Under the pieces are notes generated by a model. The model was not told the origin of the DNA. It ran no database searches and was given only the letters and a program-made list of their open reading frames with translations. A stretch of 64,000 bases of DNA from Acidobacteriota bacterium. GTDB lineage: Bacteria; Acidobacteriota; Blastocatellia; Pyrinomonadales; Pyrinomonadaceae. The DNA lies in the NCBI GenBank assembly GCA_019639235.1, contig JAHBSG010000010.1, positions 1 to 64,000 on the forward strand, read 5' to 3'. Of the stretch, positions 16,276-24,179 are shown piece by piece. The number at the start of each line of letters is the position of its first letter. Positions within the stretch are counted from its first letter, which is position 1. Position numbers and translations under genes: made by a program.

Positions 16276-17643
16276 ATGACCAAACGCGTTTTCCCATTGC
16301 TCATCGCCGCTTTCCTATTTGGGATCGGTTCAGTTTTCGAGCTTTGCGGCCAGACTTCATCAACGGAGTTTCACGAAGGAACTACTGGCTATTCGGTCGA
16401 TTTCGGCGGGCGTCCGGATTACCGCGAGTATATTTCGTTCCAGTCCGGGGCCTATAAATTTTTGGGCAATGTCCTCGATTGGGAAGATTCGGTTGGTCGA
16501 ATGCGCATCGCAAGCCTCTTCGTTGAACGAGACCGCCTCCTGCTTTCGCCGGCCCAGCGTCGCCAAAGCTATGCAGCTTTTTTAACGCACGCGCGAAAGG
16601 AAATGAGCAAAGATGGGCTGACGATCTCAGAAAGGCCGTTCAATTTCGCAGGATTTGCGGGAGTCGAAATGCGTTCGAGCGGCAAAGTTGAATTGATCGA
16701 ACGGTCTTTATTTCTCAATGGTCAATTGGTGATTATATCGGCTTTCAGCGAGAAAACCGGAACGCTTGATGAACTCACAGCCCGCGTCGATTCGTTTCGC
16801 GAGTTGACCAGGAATGAGCGAATAATCGCCTTGATCGACGCGTACTCACCTTGGCCACTGCCGCGAACTACTCCGTCCGGTTTCGTATCGACGGACGTCT
16901 CAGAGAATCGGCTGAAAGGGCCAGTAGCTGCTGTACGCGAGTTCAAACGCAGGAATCCAAGGGATGAGCCGGAGTTTTCTACCGAGTATCGTTATGACAG
17001 AAATGGATTTCTTTTGATCGAAGTCGCATTTTCTGACGGCCTTCCGGAGGTGATCACGTCCTGGGGATGGGTCAATGGTAAGCGAGCAAATCGGCAAGCA
17101 TCCGTAACTGCTTTTACCGATCCGCCCCGCTCCCCGTCCGGGCGAACGATCGTGTCCGGTGCATATGGCCCTGTCGATGGCGATGATATAGATCTGCGAT
17201 ATGGCGTAATGGTCGAGACCGAGTTCGATGACCTTTCCAGGCCCATTAAGCGAAAAAACATTTCGAATACCGGCGACATCGTTTCGATCGTTAACTACAA
17301 ATACATTGGGAACATGATCGAACGCCATGAAACCGATGCGTCCGGCGGCTTTATGACTTCTTTACGCCAAGTCGTTGACGCAGATGGCATCATTATCCAA
17401 GAGATTTCACTGTCGGACAGAGGTGATCCGTCACTTACCCGTTTTTTCGAATACAAAAACGATGAACGCGGAAACTGGATCGAACGAACCGTTTACGAGG
17501 AAACCGGACGGGGCAGGACACGCAAAAGGCGTGTTGTTGAGATCAACACACGTGAAATTCAGTACCACGTTGATGAAAACAGGTCCGTTGCACGTCAGGA
17601 GACACATGATTTGAGAGAAGGCTGTTGTCGAGAGTTTTTATGA
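16276..17643 (+). CDS. Exported protein with YD-repeat-like C-terminus, unknown function
   Basis: A 455-residue exported protein with signal peptide MTKRVFPLLIAAFLFG. The N-terminal half (about 30-190) has no family I recognise; it looks like an alpha/beta domain containing an FAGFAGVEMRSSGK hairpin. The C-terminal half (about 215-440) carries several motifs of the RHS/YD type, such as EYRYDRNGFLLIEV, YKYIGNMIERHE and FEYKNDERGNWIERTVY, which usually form beta-strands. The stop codon overlaps the next start as ATGA, so it is coupled to the DsbA-like fusion gene and heads a run of plus-strand genes reaching 22214. Confidence 0.7.
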   Translation: MTKRVFPLLIAAFLFGIGSVFELCGQTSSTEFHEGTTGYSVDFGGRPDYREYISFQSGAYKFLGNVLDWEDSVGRMRIASLFVERDRLLLSPAQRRQSYAAFLTHARKEMSKDGLTISERPFNFAGFAGVEMRSSGKVELIERSLFLNGQLVIISAFSEKTGTLDELTARVDSFRELTRNERIIALIDAYSPWPLPRTTPSGFVSTDVSENRLKGPVAAVREFKRRNPRDEPEFSTEYRYDRNGFLLIEVAFSDGLPEVITSWGWVNGKRANRQASVTAFTDPPRSPSGRTIVSGAYGPVDGDDIDLRYGVMVETEFDDLSRPIKRKNISNTGDIVSIVNYKYIGNMIERHETDASGGFMTSLRQVVDADGIIIQEISLSDRGDPSLTRFFEYKNDERGNWIERTVYEETGRGRTRKRRVVEINTREIQYHVDENRSVARQETHDLREGCCREFL

Positions 17644-18974
17644 AACTTCGAATTTTCATACCATTAATCTTGACCTGTATTACGGCAGTGAGCGCCTTTT
17701 CTCAGGGGCAAACGGGCGAGGTACTCGTAACCGGTAAAGGCATCCGCATTACTGCGGGCGACCTTATACCAAGAACGAAGGCCGTCTATGATTCGGTTGC
17801 CGCATCCATCGCCGCCGGCCGCTCGCAGATCCTTTCGGGCTACCTTGCCGAGCAGTTGCTTGAGACCGAGGCGAAGGCTCGCGGCATTTCGGTCGAGGCA
17901 CTTGAGCGGGAAGCTCTAGCCAAAGTTCCTGACCCTTCTGCCGAAGTAATTCAGCAGGTTTACGATGCGAACCGAGCCGCTCTCGGCAATAAGCCGCTCG
18001 CCGAGGTCCGGCAGTTGATCGTCGATTTTCTTCGTCGCGAGCCTGAGCAAAAAGCCTTGCAGGAACAGACCGACGCGCTCCAGAAAAAGTATTCGTTAAC
18101 GCTACTGAAGAACGTCAACGCCGCCGACATCCGGCCTACGGACGCGATTGCCAGGCTCGGCGAAAGGCAGATCACCTATCGCGAATTTACTGAGGCGAAT
18201 CGGCTCCGGCTCGCCGATGCCGCCGAGCACGTTTACGACGACCTCCACATCGCCCTTGAGGACGACGTTCTCTATGCCCTGCTTGCTCTTGAAGCAAAAG
18301 AGCGAAACACCGATGCAAGCTCGATCCTCGCCGCGGAGGTGACGAACAAGCTCAAGACCTTCGAGCCCGAGGAACGGCTCGACCTCGAGGACGCCCTTCG
18401 TCGTCGCCTCATCGCGAAATACGCCGTCCGCTACGTTTACAATCGCCCCGAACCGCTTGTCCTGAATGTCTCGGTGGACGACGACCCCTCATTCGGTCCG
18501 GCCGCGGCTCCGGTAACGATCGTGATGTTCAGCGATTTCCAGTGTCCGGCATGTGCCCGGACCCATCCGGAACTCAAACGCGTGATTGCCGAATACAACA
18601 ACAAGGTCCGCTTCGTAGTCCGCGATTTTCCGCTCGAGAGTGCTCACCCAAACGCGTTCGAAGCTGCACTTTCAGCGAACGCCGCCCACCGCCAGGGCAA
18701 GTTCGTTGAATACATCGAAATACTGTATCGTAATCAGGAAGTCCTCGATGGTGCGAGCCTTCGAAAATATGCCGAAGAATTGAAGCTCGACCTCGCGAAA
18801 TTCGAAGCCGCCATCGCTGATCCGGCCGCGGCCGCCGAAGTTAGAAAAGATCAGGCCGAAGGGCGCTCTTACGGCGTTGCCGGCACTCCGACCATTTTCG
18901 TCAATGGCGTTAAGGTCCATCGGCTGTCGGCCCCGGCCTTCCGAGATGCGATCGAACGGGCACTGAAGAAATGA
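17640..18974 (+). CDS. Periplasmic fusion: SurA-like chaperone region plus DsbA-like thioredoxin domain
   Basis: A 444-residue exported protein. After the signal peptide (about 1-22) come two helical stretches resembling SurA/PpiC N-terminal chaperone helices (about 25-150, with VLVTGKGIRITAGDL and QILSGYLAEQLLETEAKARGIS; and about 170-260). Residues 275-444 are a DsbA/DsbG-type thioredoxin fold: APVTIVMFSDFQCPACA with redox centre C302-P-A-C305, FVVRDFPLESAHPNA, and cis-proline loop GVAGTPTIFVNG. It probably oxidises or isomerises thiols of proteins it holds unfolded. ATG 17640 overlaps the upstream stop; the end overlaps the cyclotransferase start, again as ATGA. Confidence 0.83.
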   Translation: MKLRIFIPLILTCITAVSAFSQGQTGEVLVTGKGIRITAGDLIPRTKAVYDSVAASIAAGRSQILSGYLAEQLLETEAKARGISVEALEREALAKVPDPSAEVIQQVYDANRAALGNKPLAEVRQLIVDFLRREPEQKALQEQTDALQKKYSLTLLKNVNAADIRPTDAIARLGERQITYREFTEANRLRLADAAEHVYDDLHIALEDDVLYALLALEAKERNTDASSILAAEVTNKLKTFEPEERLDLEDALRRRLIAKYAVRYVYNRPEPLVLNVSVDDDPSFGPAAAPVTIVMFSDFQCPACARTHPELKRVIAEYNNKVRFVVRDFPLESAHPNAFEAALSANAAHRQGKFVEYIEILYRNQEVLDGASLRKYAEELKLDLAKFEAAIADPAAAAEVRKDQAEGRSYGVAGTPTIFVNGVKVHRLSAPAFRDAIERALKK

Positions 18975-19825
18975 CTTTTATGAGACCTTTTTTTGTCCTG
19001 ATGTTTGCCCTTGCTACTCTCGGGTGCGGCCCCGAACCGGGCGGCAGCAACAACGCTTCGCCTGTGAAAGCTACGGCGACCCCGACCCCGGCAAATACTG
19101 TTTCGACTTACACTTACGAGGTCGTCAATACATTTCCGCATGACCCTCAGGCTTTTACCCAAGGGCTTTATTTCCTCAACGGATTTCTTTACGAAAGCAC
19201 CGGGCAGTACGAAGAATCAACGTTCCGCAAGGTCGATATCAGGACGGGCCGCGTCGTCGAGCAGCGAAAGCTCGGCGATGATTTCTTTGGCGAGGGCCTT
19301 ACGTTCTTCGGCAACAAATTCTATCAGCTTACGTGGCGCGAAGGCACAGCGTTCGTTTACAACGCCGATATGACGCCCGCCGGCGAGAAGCGTTACCTTG
19401 GCGAGGGCTGGGGCCTGACCCACGACGACAAGAACCTGATAATCAGCGATGGCACGCACGTCATCCGCTTTGTCGATCCGGAGACATTTAAGACCGTCCG
19501 CACGATAGTGGTAAACCGCGAGGACGGACGGCCGCTGATCAATCTCAACGAGCTTGAATACATCAACGGCGAGATCTGGGCAAACATCTGGCACAGCGAA
19601 GAGCCGCAGATCCTTGGGCGTCCGAACCACATTGCCCGCATCGACCCCGCAAACGGCAAGCTGCTCGGCTACATTGATCTTTCGGGTATTTCGCCCGACG
19701 ATGAACGCCGCGATAAGGAGAACACGCTCAACGGCATAGCCTACGACCCGGCGACCGAACGCATTTTCGTTACCGGCAAACGCTGGAGAAAGCTGTTTGA
19801 GATCAAGGTCAAACCGAAACAATAA
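18971..19825 (+). CDS. Glutaminyl-peptide cyclotransferase (plant/bacterial type) lipoprotein
   Basis: A 284-residue lipoprotein (lipobox ATLGC, Cys19) followed by a Thr/Pro-rich linker and the five-bladed propeller of the glutamine cyclotransferase family. Family motifs are FPHDPQAFTQGLYFLNGFLYESTGQY, GEGLTFFGNKFYQLTWREGTAFVY, LNELEYINGEIWANIW and LNGIAYDP. The enzyme turns N-terminal Gln into pyroglutamate, which can protect exported proteins. Starts at an ATGA overlap with the DsbA-like gene, and its TAA abuts the next ATG, so expression with periplasmic folding factors is likely. Confidence 0.9.
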   Translation: MTFMRPFFVLMFALATLGCGPEPGGSNNASPVKATATPTPANTVSTYTYEVVNTFPHDPQAFTQGLYFLNGFLYESTGQYEESTFRKVDIRTGRVVEQRKLGDDFFGEGLTFFGNKFYQLTWREGTAFVYNADMTPAGEKRYLGEGWGLTHDDKNLIISDGTHVIRFVDPETFKTVRTIVVNREDGRPLINLNELEYINGEIWANIWHSEEPQILGRPNHIARIDPANGKLLGYIDLSGISPDDERRDKENTLNGIAYDPATERIFVTGKRWRKLFEIKVKPKQ

Positions 19826-20302
19826 ATGAGCGGTTTTGAGGATAGATTCATGCTGCGGGCCATCGAGCTCGCCCGTCTCGGAATGGAGGCGAACCAGGGC
19901 GGGCCGTTCGGCTCGGTCGTCGTCCGCGGCGGCGAGATCATCGGCGAAGGCAATAACGAAGTGACCTCGACCAATGACCCTACGGCCCACGCCGAGGTCG
20001 TCGCCATCCGCCGGGCATGCACGCATCTCGGCTCGTTCGACCTGACCGGCTGCATTATCTACGCCTCATGCGAGCCATGTCCGATGTGCCTCGCCGCCAT
20101 CTACTGGTCGCGTGCGGAACGGATCTACATCGCCTGCGACCGCCACGACGCGGCCCGAGCCGGATTCGACGATGCCTATATCTACGATGAGCTTTCCGCC
20201 AAGCCCAGTGAGCGTCAGGTGCCCCTCGAACAGAAACTCCGCAAGGAAGGCATCGCCGTTTTCGAGGATTGGATCGCAAAGCCCGATAAGATCGAGTACT
20301 AA
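19826..20302 (+). CDS. Cytosine/guanine deaminase-fold nucleoside deaminase, guanine-deaminase-like
   Basis: A 158-residue cytoplasmic zinc deaminase. Zinc ligands are H55 in HAEV and C85/C88 in PCPMC, with catalytic E57. The C-terminal ARAGFDDAYIYDEL matches the GuaD subgroup of CDA-fold guanine deaminases (guanine to xanthine) better than tRNA adenosine deaminase TadA, but this is a judgement from motifs. It starts at the base right after the previous stop, and the DMT transporter starts 3 bases after it, which could suggest purine handling linked to transport. Confidence 0.84.
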   Translation: MSGFEDRFMLRAIELARLGMEANQGGPFGSVVVRGGEIIGEGNNEVTSTNDPTAHAEVVAIRRACTHLGSFDLTGCIIYASCEPCPMCLAAIYWSRAERIYIACDRHDAARAGFDDAYIYDELSAKPSERQVPLEQKLRKEGIAVFEDWIAKPDKIEY

Positions 20303-20305
20303 TCT

Positions 20306-20755
20306 GTGACTAATCAATATCTCCTCATCGCCGTAGCCCTCGTCGTCGGAGCCATGCTTCCGCTGCAGGTCGGCGTTAATGCAAAGCTTGCCGATTCGGT
20401 CGCGAGCCCGCTGCTCTCGGCGCTACTTTCATTTTGCGTCGGCACGCTCGCCCTTCTGACCTACGTCATCATCACCGGCGTGCCGCTCGCTAATGCCGCC
20501 AACGCAAAGAACGCCTCACCGATTGCGTGGGTCGGCGGCCTGCTCGGAGCATTTTATGTTGCGATGTCGATCATCCTTTTGCCGAAGCTCGGCGTAGCGA
20601 TGACGGTCAGCCTGATCATCGCCGGGCAGATGCTGATGAGCGTCGTTATGGACCACTTCGGCCTGCTCGGCGTACCTGTTCGCGAGATAAGCCTCGCCAG
20701 AATTTGCGGCATCGTACTCGTCTTTGTTGGTGTATTATTGATAAAGCGGTATTGA
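20306..20755 (+). CDS. DMT-superfamily membrane protein (DUF606/YdcZ-like)
   Basis: A 149-residue, five-helix inner-membrane protein. It starts with a GTG and shows the DUF606 features: LLIAVALVVGAMLPLQVGVNAKLA, LLSALLSFCVGTLALLTYVII, GGLLGAFYVAMSIILLPKLGVAMTVSLIIAGQM and a last helix GIVLVFVGVLLIK. These half-size transporters often work as dimers; the substrate is unknown. It starts 3 bases after the guanine-deaminase-like gene, hinting at a shared purine or small-molecule role. Confidence 0.85.
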   Translation: MTNQYLLIAVALVVGAMLPLQVGVNAKLADSVASPLLSALLSFCVGTLALLTYVIITGVPLANAANAKNASPIAWVGGLLGAFYVAMSIILLPKLGVAMTVSLIIAGQMLMSVVMDHFGLLGVPVREISLARICGIVLVFVGVLLIKRY

Positions 20756-20777
20756 TCTGCCGCCTCGGAGGTTTCCC

Positions 20778-22214
20778 GTGCGCAAGCTCTCGCTCTTCTT
20801 CCTTATCGTTTTCGTCTTTGGGGTCGTCGAGTCCTTCGCCCAACAATACATTTATGACCTCAATGGCTTTCGCCTCCGGCAGTATCGCGAAGCCGTATTC
20901 AACGAGCTCGGTGAAGCTCCGCAAAGCGGAGCCATGGGCGACGACATGGAATATGAGGCTTACTTCCTGAGCGAAGAGCCCCTTGTTTACATGGTCTTCC
21001 AGTATCGGCTGCCCTATGACGGCCTGATCTTCAGTATCCAGATCACCGGCGACGACCCAAGCATAGACCTCGGTTTTCGCGGCCTACGTTTTGGCGCCAG
21101 CGAACAGGACGTTATCAAAGCTCTCGGCCAGCCGGCAAGGCGGATCGACGTCGGCGAGCGAGGCACACGGCTGGAGTTTGACAAGGCCAACTACTCCGTC
21201 GAGATCAATACGGAAAAACGCCTTTCGAGTATACGGATAATGGATGATGACGACGTCGTAGCACTCCCGGACCCAAAATCGATCCCGGCATTCAAGGACA
21301 TGGTCAAGACGCTGACCTCCGGGACCAATGCCGAGATCTCCGAACTTCTCGCTCCCGATATGGAGCTTTACGTGGACGGCAAGGCGACCTTTTTCGGCCG
21401 CCGGCTCCGCACTGAGATCGCCTCCGATAGCTCAAAGATATTTTCAACGATCCGCGGGCTTTCGAAGGAAGTCGCCGCTGTCAATGAAACCAAACCCGAA
21501 GAATTCGAAGCGAATCTGCGGCTCCGGATGGGCGCGGACCCAATGCACGTCATCAAGCTAAAGAAGACAAAAAAGGTCCGCGAGATCGTGCTGAAATGGA
21601 ACGGCCGACGTTGGCTACTTTGGGAGTTTGACGCAGGCCGGCCGATCGCCGAAGAAAAATTTGACGAAACCGCATACGTACCGCGAAAGCTTGCGGATTT
21701 CTCCGCCAAGCTCGGGCCGGAAGCCGAAAAAGATCCGAGGGCGGTCCTCTCCGGGCCGGATAAAAAACCGGTAATACTCATCCCGACCGATCCGAACCGT
21801 TCACGGGCACTTGTACGCTTTAGCGGCGAAACCCGGCAGTTGACCAAGGCGAGACGCGAACTGATCGAGTATTCGCTCACGATGTTCGGGCGCGACAAAG
21901 CGATTGCCGACAGCTACAAGACGGAGATCTCCGTTACCGAAGACGGCAAGACATATTGGCTGCTGATCGACTCGAAAATGCTGGAACGATTTCAGAAGGA
22001 GATCAAAAAGGGACAGTTGGTTCGGGTCTTCGTTAGCTGGATCGGAATTGCATTTGCGGGCGAGGAACGCGACCAGGCGCTCATGGTAAATGAGTTCGAG
22101 ACGGAGGAACCGATCGGGCTGCCGGTCGCCGCGATCCGCGAGCGGCACTTCAGCCGAGAAGATCTGCAACTACCGCCGCGACCTCTTTACGGATCGCTTC
22201 CATCGAGCCGTTAG
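20778..22214 (+). CDS. Exported protein of unknown function
   Basis: A 478-residue exported protein; GTG start at 20778 with GGAGG 7 bases upstream and a signal peptide ending FGVVESFAQ. Residues 25-155 contain an LRFGASEQDVIKALGQPARRIDVG segment, which resembles the SmpA/BamE-like 'DVxxxLGxP' hairpin found in many exported small domains. Residues 165-285 look like an NTF2-like fold (AFKDMVKTLTSGTNAEISELLAPDMELYVDG, then WNGRRWLLWEF). The C-terminal part has ISVTEDGKTYWLLIDSKML and an IGIAFAGEERDQALMVNEF strand. Last gene of the plus-strand run; its end overlaps tmk on the other strand by 65 bases. Confidence 0.7.
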   Translation: MRKLSLFFLIVFVFGVVESFAQQYIYDLNGFRLRQYREAVFNELGEAPQSGAMGDDMEYEAYFLSEEPLVYMVFQYRLPYDGLIFSIQITGDDPSIDLGFRGLRFGASEQDVIKALGQPARRIDVGERGTRLEFDKANYSVEINTEKRLSSIRIMDDDDVVALPDPKSIPAFKDMVKTLTSGTNAEISELLAPDMELYVDGKATFFGRRLRTEIASDSSKIFSTIRGLSKEVAAVNETKPEEFEANLRLRMGADPMHVIKLKKTKKVREIVLKWNGRRWLLWEFDAGRPIAEEKFDETAYVPRKLADFSAKLGPEAEKDPRAVLSGPDKKPVILIPTDPNRSRALVRFSGETRQLTKARRELIEYSLTMFGRDKAIADSYKTEISVTEDGKTYWLLIDSKMLERFQKEIKKGQLVRVFVSWIGIAFAGEERDQALMVNEFETEEPIGLPVAAIRERHFSREDLQLPPRPLYGSLPSSR

Positions 22215-22779
22215 CGTCGATCACCCGGAACCGCTTAGGCTCCCGTTCAGCTATTCGCAGATAAGCAAGCCGCACGTTCGAGTAGAACTCTGCCGTTTCA
22301 CTGTCCATCCGGTTTCGCGAGCCGCCCTCGGAGTCCCGGCCGCGAAGCCGATCAAGTGCCCGTTCAACTGAGATGTCAAAAAAGAGCGTAAGGTCGGGCT
22401 TTAGCCCGCCGGTCGCGAATTTCAATATCGATTCCACGGTCTTCTCCGGGAAGCCGCGACCTGCTCCCTGATAGGCGGCGGTCGCATCGGCGTAGCGGTC
22501 GGAGATCACGGTTCTGCCCTGTTCAAGGGCCGGTTTGATCAGGAGCTCTACGTGTTGGGCGCGATCGGCGGAGAAAAGCAGAAGTTCGGCACGCGGTGCC
22601 ACGGTCTCTTCGGTTTCAAGAAAAGCCTCGCGGAGCCGACGCCCGAGCGGCGTTCCGCCCGGCTCTCGTGTCGTAATGATATCGAGCCCGCGGGCGCGAA
22701 GGTCACCGGCAAGCATACGCAGCTGCGTTGACTTCCCGCTTCCGTCGATCCCTTCTAAAGTGATGAACTTTCCGCGCAA
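22150..22779 (-). CDS. tmk: Thymidylate kinase
   Basis: A 209-residue P-loop kinase that phosphorylates dTMP to dTDP. It begins RGKFITLEGIDGSGKSTQ (Walker A G10-K16), then TTREPGGTPLGRRLRE (substrate loop), ISDRYADATAAYQGAGRG (DR motif) and the lid. The open frame extends to 22890, but that part overlaps hfq; the in-frame TTG at 22779, 8 bases after the hfq stop and directly before RGKFITLEG, is the likely start, although no strong ribosome-binding site is seen. It overlaps the convergent gene at 20778-22214 by 65 bases. Cotranscribed with hfq. Confidence 0.93.
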   Translation of the reverse strand: MRGKFITLEGIDGSGKSTQLRMLAGDLRARGLDIITTREPGGTPLGRRLREAFLETEETVAPRAELLLFSADRAQHVELLIKPALEQGRTVISDRYADATAAYQGAGRGFPEKTVESILKFATGGLKPDLTLFFDISVERALDRLRGRDSEGGSRNRMDSETAEFYSNVRLAYLRIAEREPKRFRVIDANGSMEAIRKEVAAVVADLLG

Positions 22780-22786
22780 AAAAGAA

Positions 22787-23011
22787 TTACGAAGCTTCGC
22801 TCCGAGTCCCGTGCGAAATGGTGGAAACAGCGTGCTTAAAGACCAAAAAATCCTGCCCGCCCACATCGAACAGCACCGAGAACTTATCAAAGCTCTTGAT
22901 CCGGCCTGTCAAAGTAGCACCGCTCAATAAATGGATTACTACCGTCGCTCTTTCGCGTCGCGCCGAGTTCAGAAATGCGTCCTGAATATTCTGGGCGGTC
23001 GGTTTTTCCAT
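22787..23011 (-). CDS. hfq: RNA chaperone Hfq
   Basis: A 74-residue Sm-like hexameric RNA chaperone that pairs small RNAs with messages. It opens with the family's QNIQDAFLNSARRERATV, where Gln and the RRER rim residues contact RNA. The Sm1 motif is VVIHLLSGATLTGRIKSFDKFSVLF, and Sm2 is FLVFKHAVSTI, corresponding to YKHAI in E. coli Hfq. It is short because it lacks the long acidic C-terminal tail. The gene has its own sigma-70-like promoter 44 bases upstream, lies after miaA as in many bacteria, and precedes tmk. Confidence 0.95.
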   Translation of the reverse strand: MEKPTAQNIQDAFLNSARRERATVVIHLLSGATLTGRIKSFDKFSVLFDVGGQDFLVFKHAVSTISHGTRSEAS

Positions 23012-23054
23012 AGCATTTTCTCGTTTATCTGCTTAAGTTACGGGAAACTCTATG

Positions 23055-23082
23055 AGTATAACAGATTTTATGCAAGTCTCAA
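23055..23082 (-). promoter_or_regulatory. Sigma-70-type promoter for hfq-tmk
   Basis: On the minus strand TTGAGA (23082-23077), a 16-base AT-rich spacer and TATACT (23060-23055) lie between the miaA stop and the hfq start. The predicted transcript starts near 23048, giving a leader of about 37 bases. Confidence 0.65.
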
Positions 23083-23136
23083 GGATTTCCTGTTAATTGT
23101 GCATTAAATTGATGCATTATACCGAATATTTAGTAT

Positions 23137-24078
23137 CTATGACCAATTGACTATCGAGGTCAGCAGTTCTTTCAGAACACTTTCCTCATTTCCGAAGCCA
23201 TTGATCCAATTGGCATCGGCTTCTTTCCGAAACCACGTCCACTGCCTTTTTGCATAGTTCCGGACGTCCTGCTTCGACTTTTCGATCGCACTCTCAAGCG
23301 TTCTCTCACCGCGCAAATACTCACAAACCCGTCTGTAGGCATGTGCCCCGAGCGCGTTCCCATATTGGTTTACGCCCTCATCCAGCAGATGTTTCACCTC
23401 TTCGACCAGCCCGTTGCGGAAATGGGCCTCGGTCCTTTGATTTATCTTTTCGTAGAGCGTCTGCCGATCCGGATCCAAGACAAAAAGCCGGATCCGAGAA
23501 GCAAATTCCGGCGGCTCCGCCCGCTCGTGCCATACCTCGGAGATCCGTCGTCCGGTCTGGAAGAAATGCTCTAACGCACGCATGACCCGCACCAAGTCAT
23601 TCGCCTCAAACTCCGCAGCGGCCGCCGGATCGACCCCCTGAAGCATCCGGTACAAATGAGAGTTTCCGCGACGGGCGGCAATCTTCTTGAGACGTTCGCG
23701 GAGCAACTCATCGGTTTTCGGGCTTTCAAAAAGTGGTCGCCTGAGCGTTCTGAGATAAAAGCCGGTCCCTCCGACAAGGACCACGCTCTTTCCACGGGCC
23801 TCGATCTCGCGGATCTTCTCTGCTGCGTCGCGTGCCCAATCGGCGGCCGTGTAGTTCACGTTCGGATCAACGTAGCCGATAAGGTGATGCGGCACGCCCG
23901 CCATCTCTTCAGCCGTCGGCTTCGCGGTCGCTATCTCGATGCCGCTGTAGATCTGGACCGAGTCAAAATTGACGACCTCGCCGTTGAGGACCTTTGCGGC
24001 TCGGACGGCAAGAGCCGTCTTTCCGGAACAGGTCGGCCCGGAGATAGCTATGATCAGGTTGTTCGGACATGCGGACAT
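23137..24078 (-). CDS. miaA: tRNA dimethylallyltransferase
   Basis: A 313-residue enzyme that adds a dimethylallyl group to A37 of tRNAs reading UNN codons. Walker A is GPTCSGKT (residues 14-21); NFDSVQIYSGIEIATAKPT, GVPHHLIGYVDPN, VVLVGGTGFYLRTL and the C-terminal YAKRQWTWFRKE are diagnostic. Length is typical. It starts 14 bases after the end of a 28-residue membrane peptide and so is probably read from the marC-nuclease transcript; hfq follows after 125 bases with its own promoter. Confidence 0.95.
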   Translation of the reverse strand: MSACPNNLIIAISGPTCSGKTALAVRAAKVLNGEVVNFDSVQIYSGIEIATAKPTAEEMAGVPHHLIGYVDPNVNYTAADWARDAAEKIREIEARGKSVVLVGGTGFYLRTLRRPLFESPKTDELLRERLKKIAARRGNSHLYRMLQGVDPAAAAEFEANDLVRVMRALEHFFQTGRRISEVWHERAEPPEFASRIRLFVLDPDRQTLYEKINQRTEAHFRNGLVEEVKHLLDEGVNQYGNALGAHAYRRVCEYLRGERTLESAIEKSKQDVRNYAKRQWTWFRKEADANWINGFGNEESVLKELLTSIVNWS

Positions 24079-24092
24079 TAGCGGAAGCGGAC

Positions 24093-24179
24093 TCAGAACG
24101 CGGCTCTAAAAACCACAACCAAAAGAACGGCCGCGAGCACAATAAGAGCACCTTCGACCTGTTTGCGGGAAAATCTCAT
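24093..24179 (-). CDS. 28-residue single-pass membrane peptide, coupled to the secreted nuclease
   Basis: A very short open frame: an N-terminal basic stretch (MRFSRKQVEG), then one hydrophobic helix (ALIVLAAVLLVVVF) and RAAF. Its ATG overlaps the TGA of the nuclease gene (ATGA at 24179-24176), and it ends 14 bases before miaA. The overlap, positive-inside charge pattern and position between two real genes support translation. With no known family, it could anchor or assist the upstream exported protein, or be a free membrane micropeptide. Confidence 0.55.
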   Translation of the reverse strand: MRFSRKQVEGALIVLAAVLLVVVFRAAF

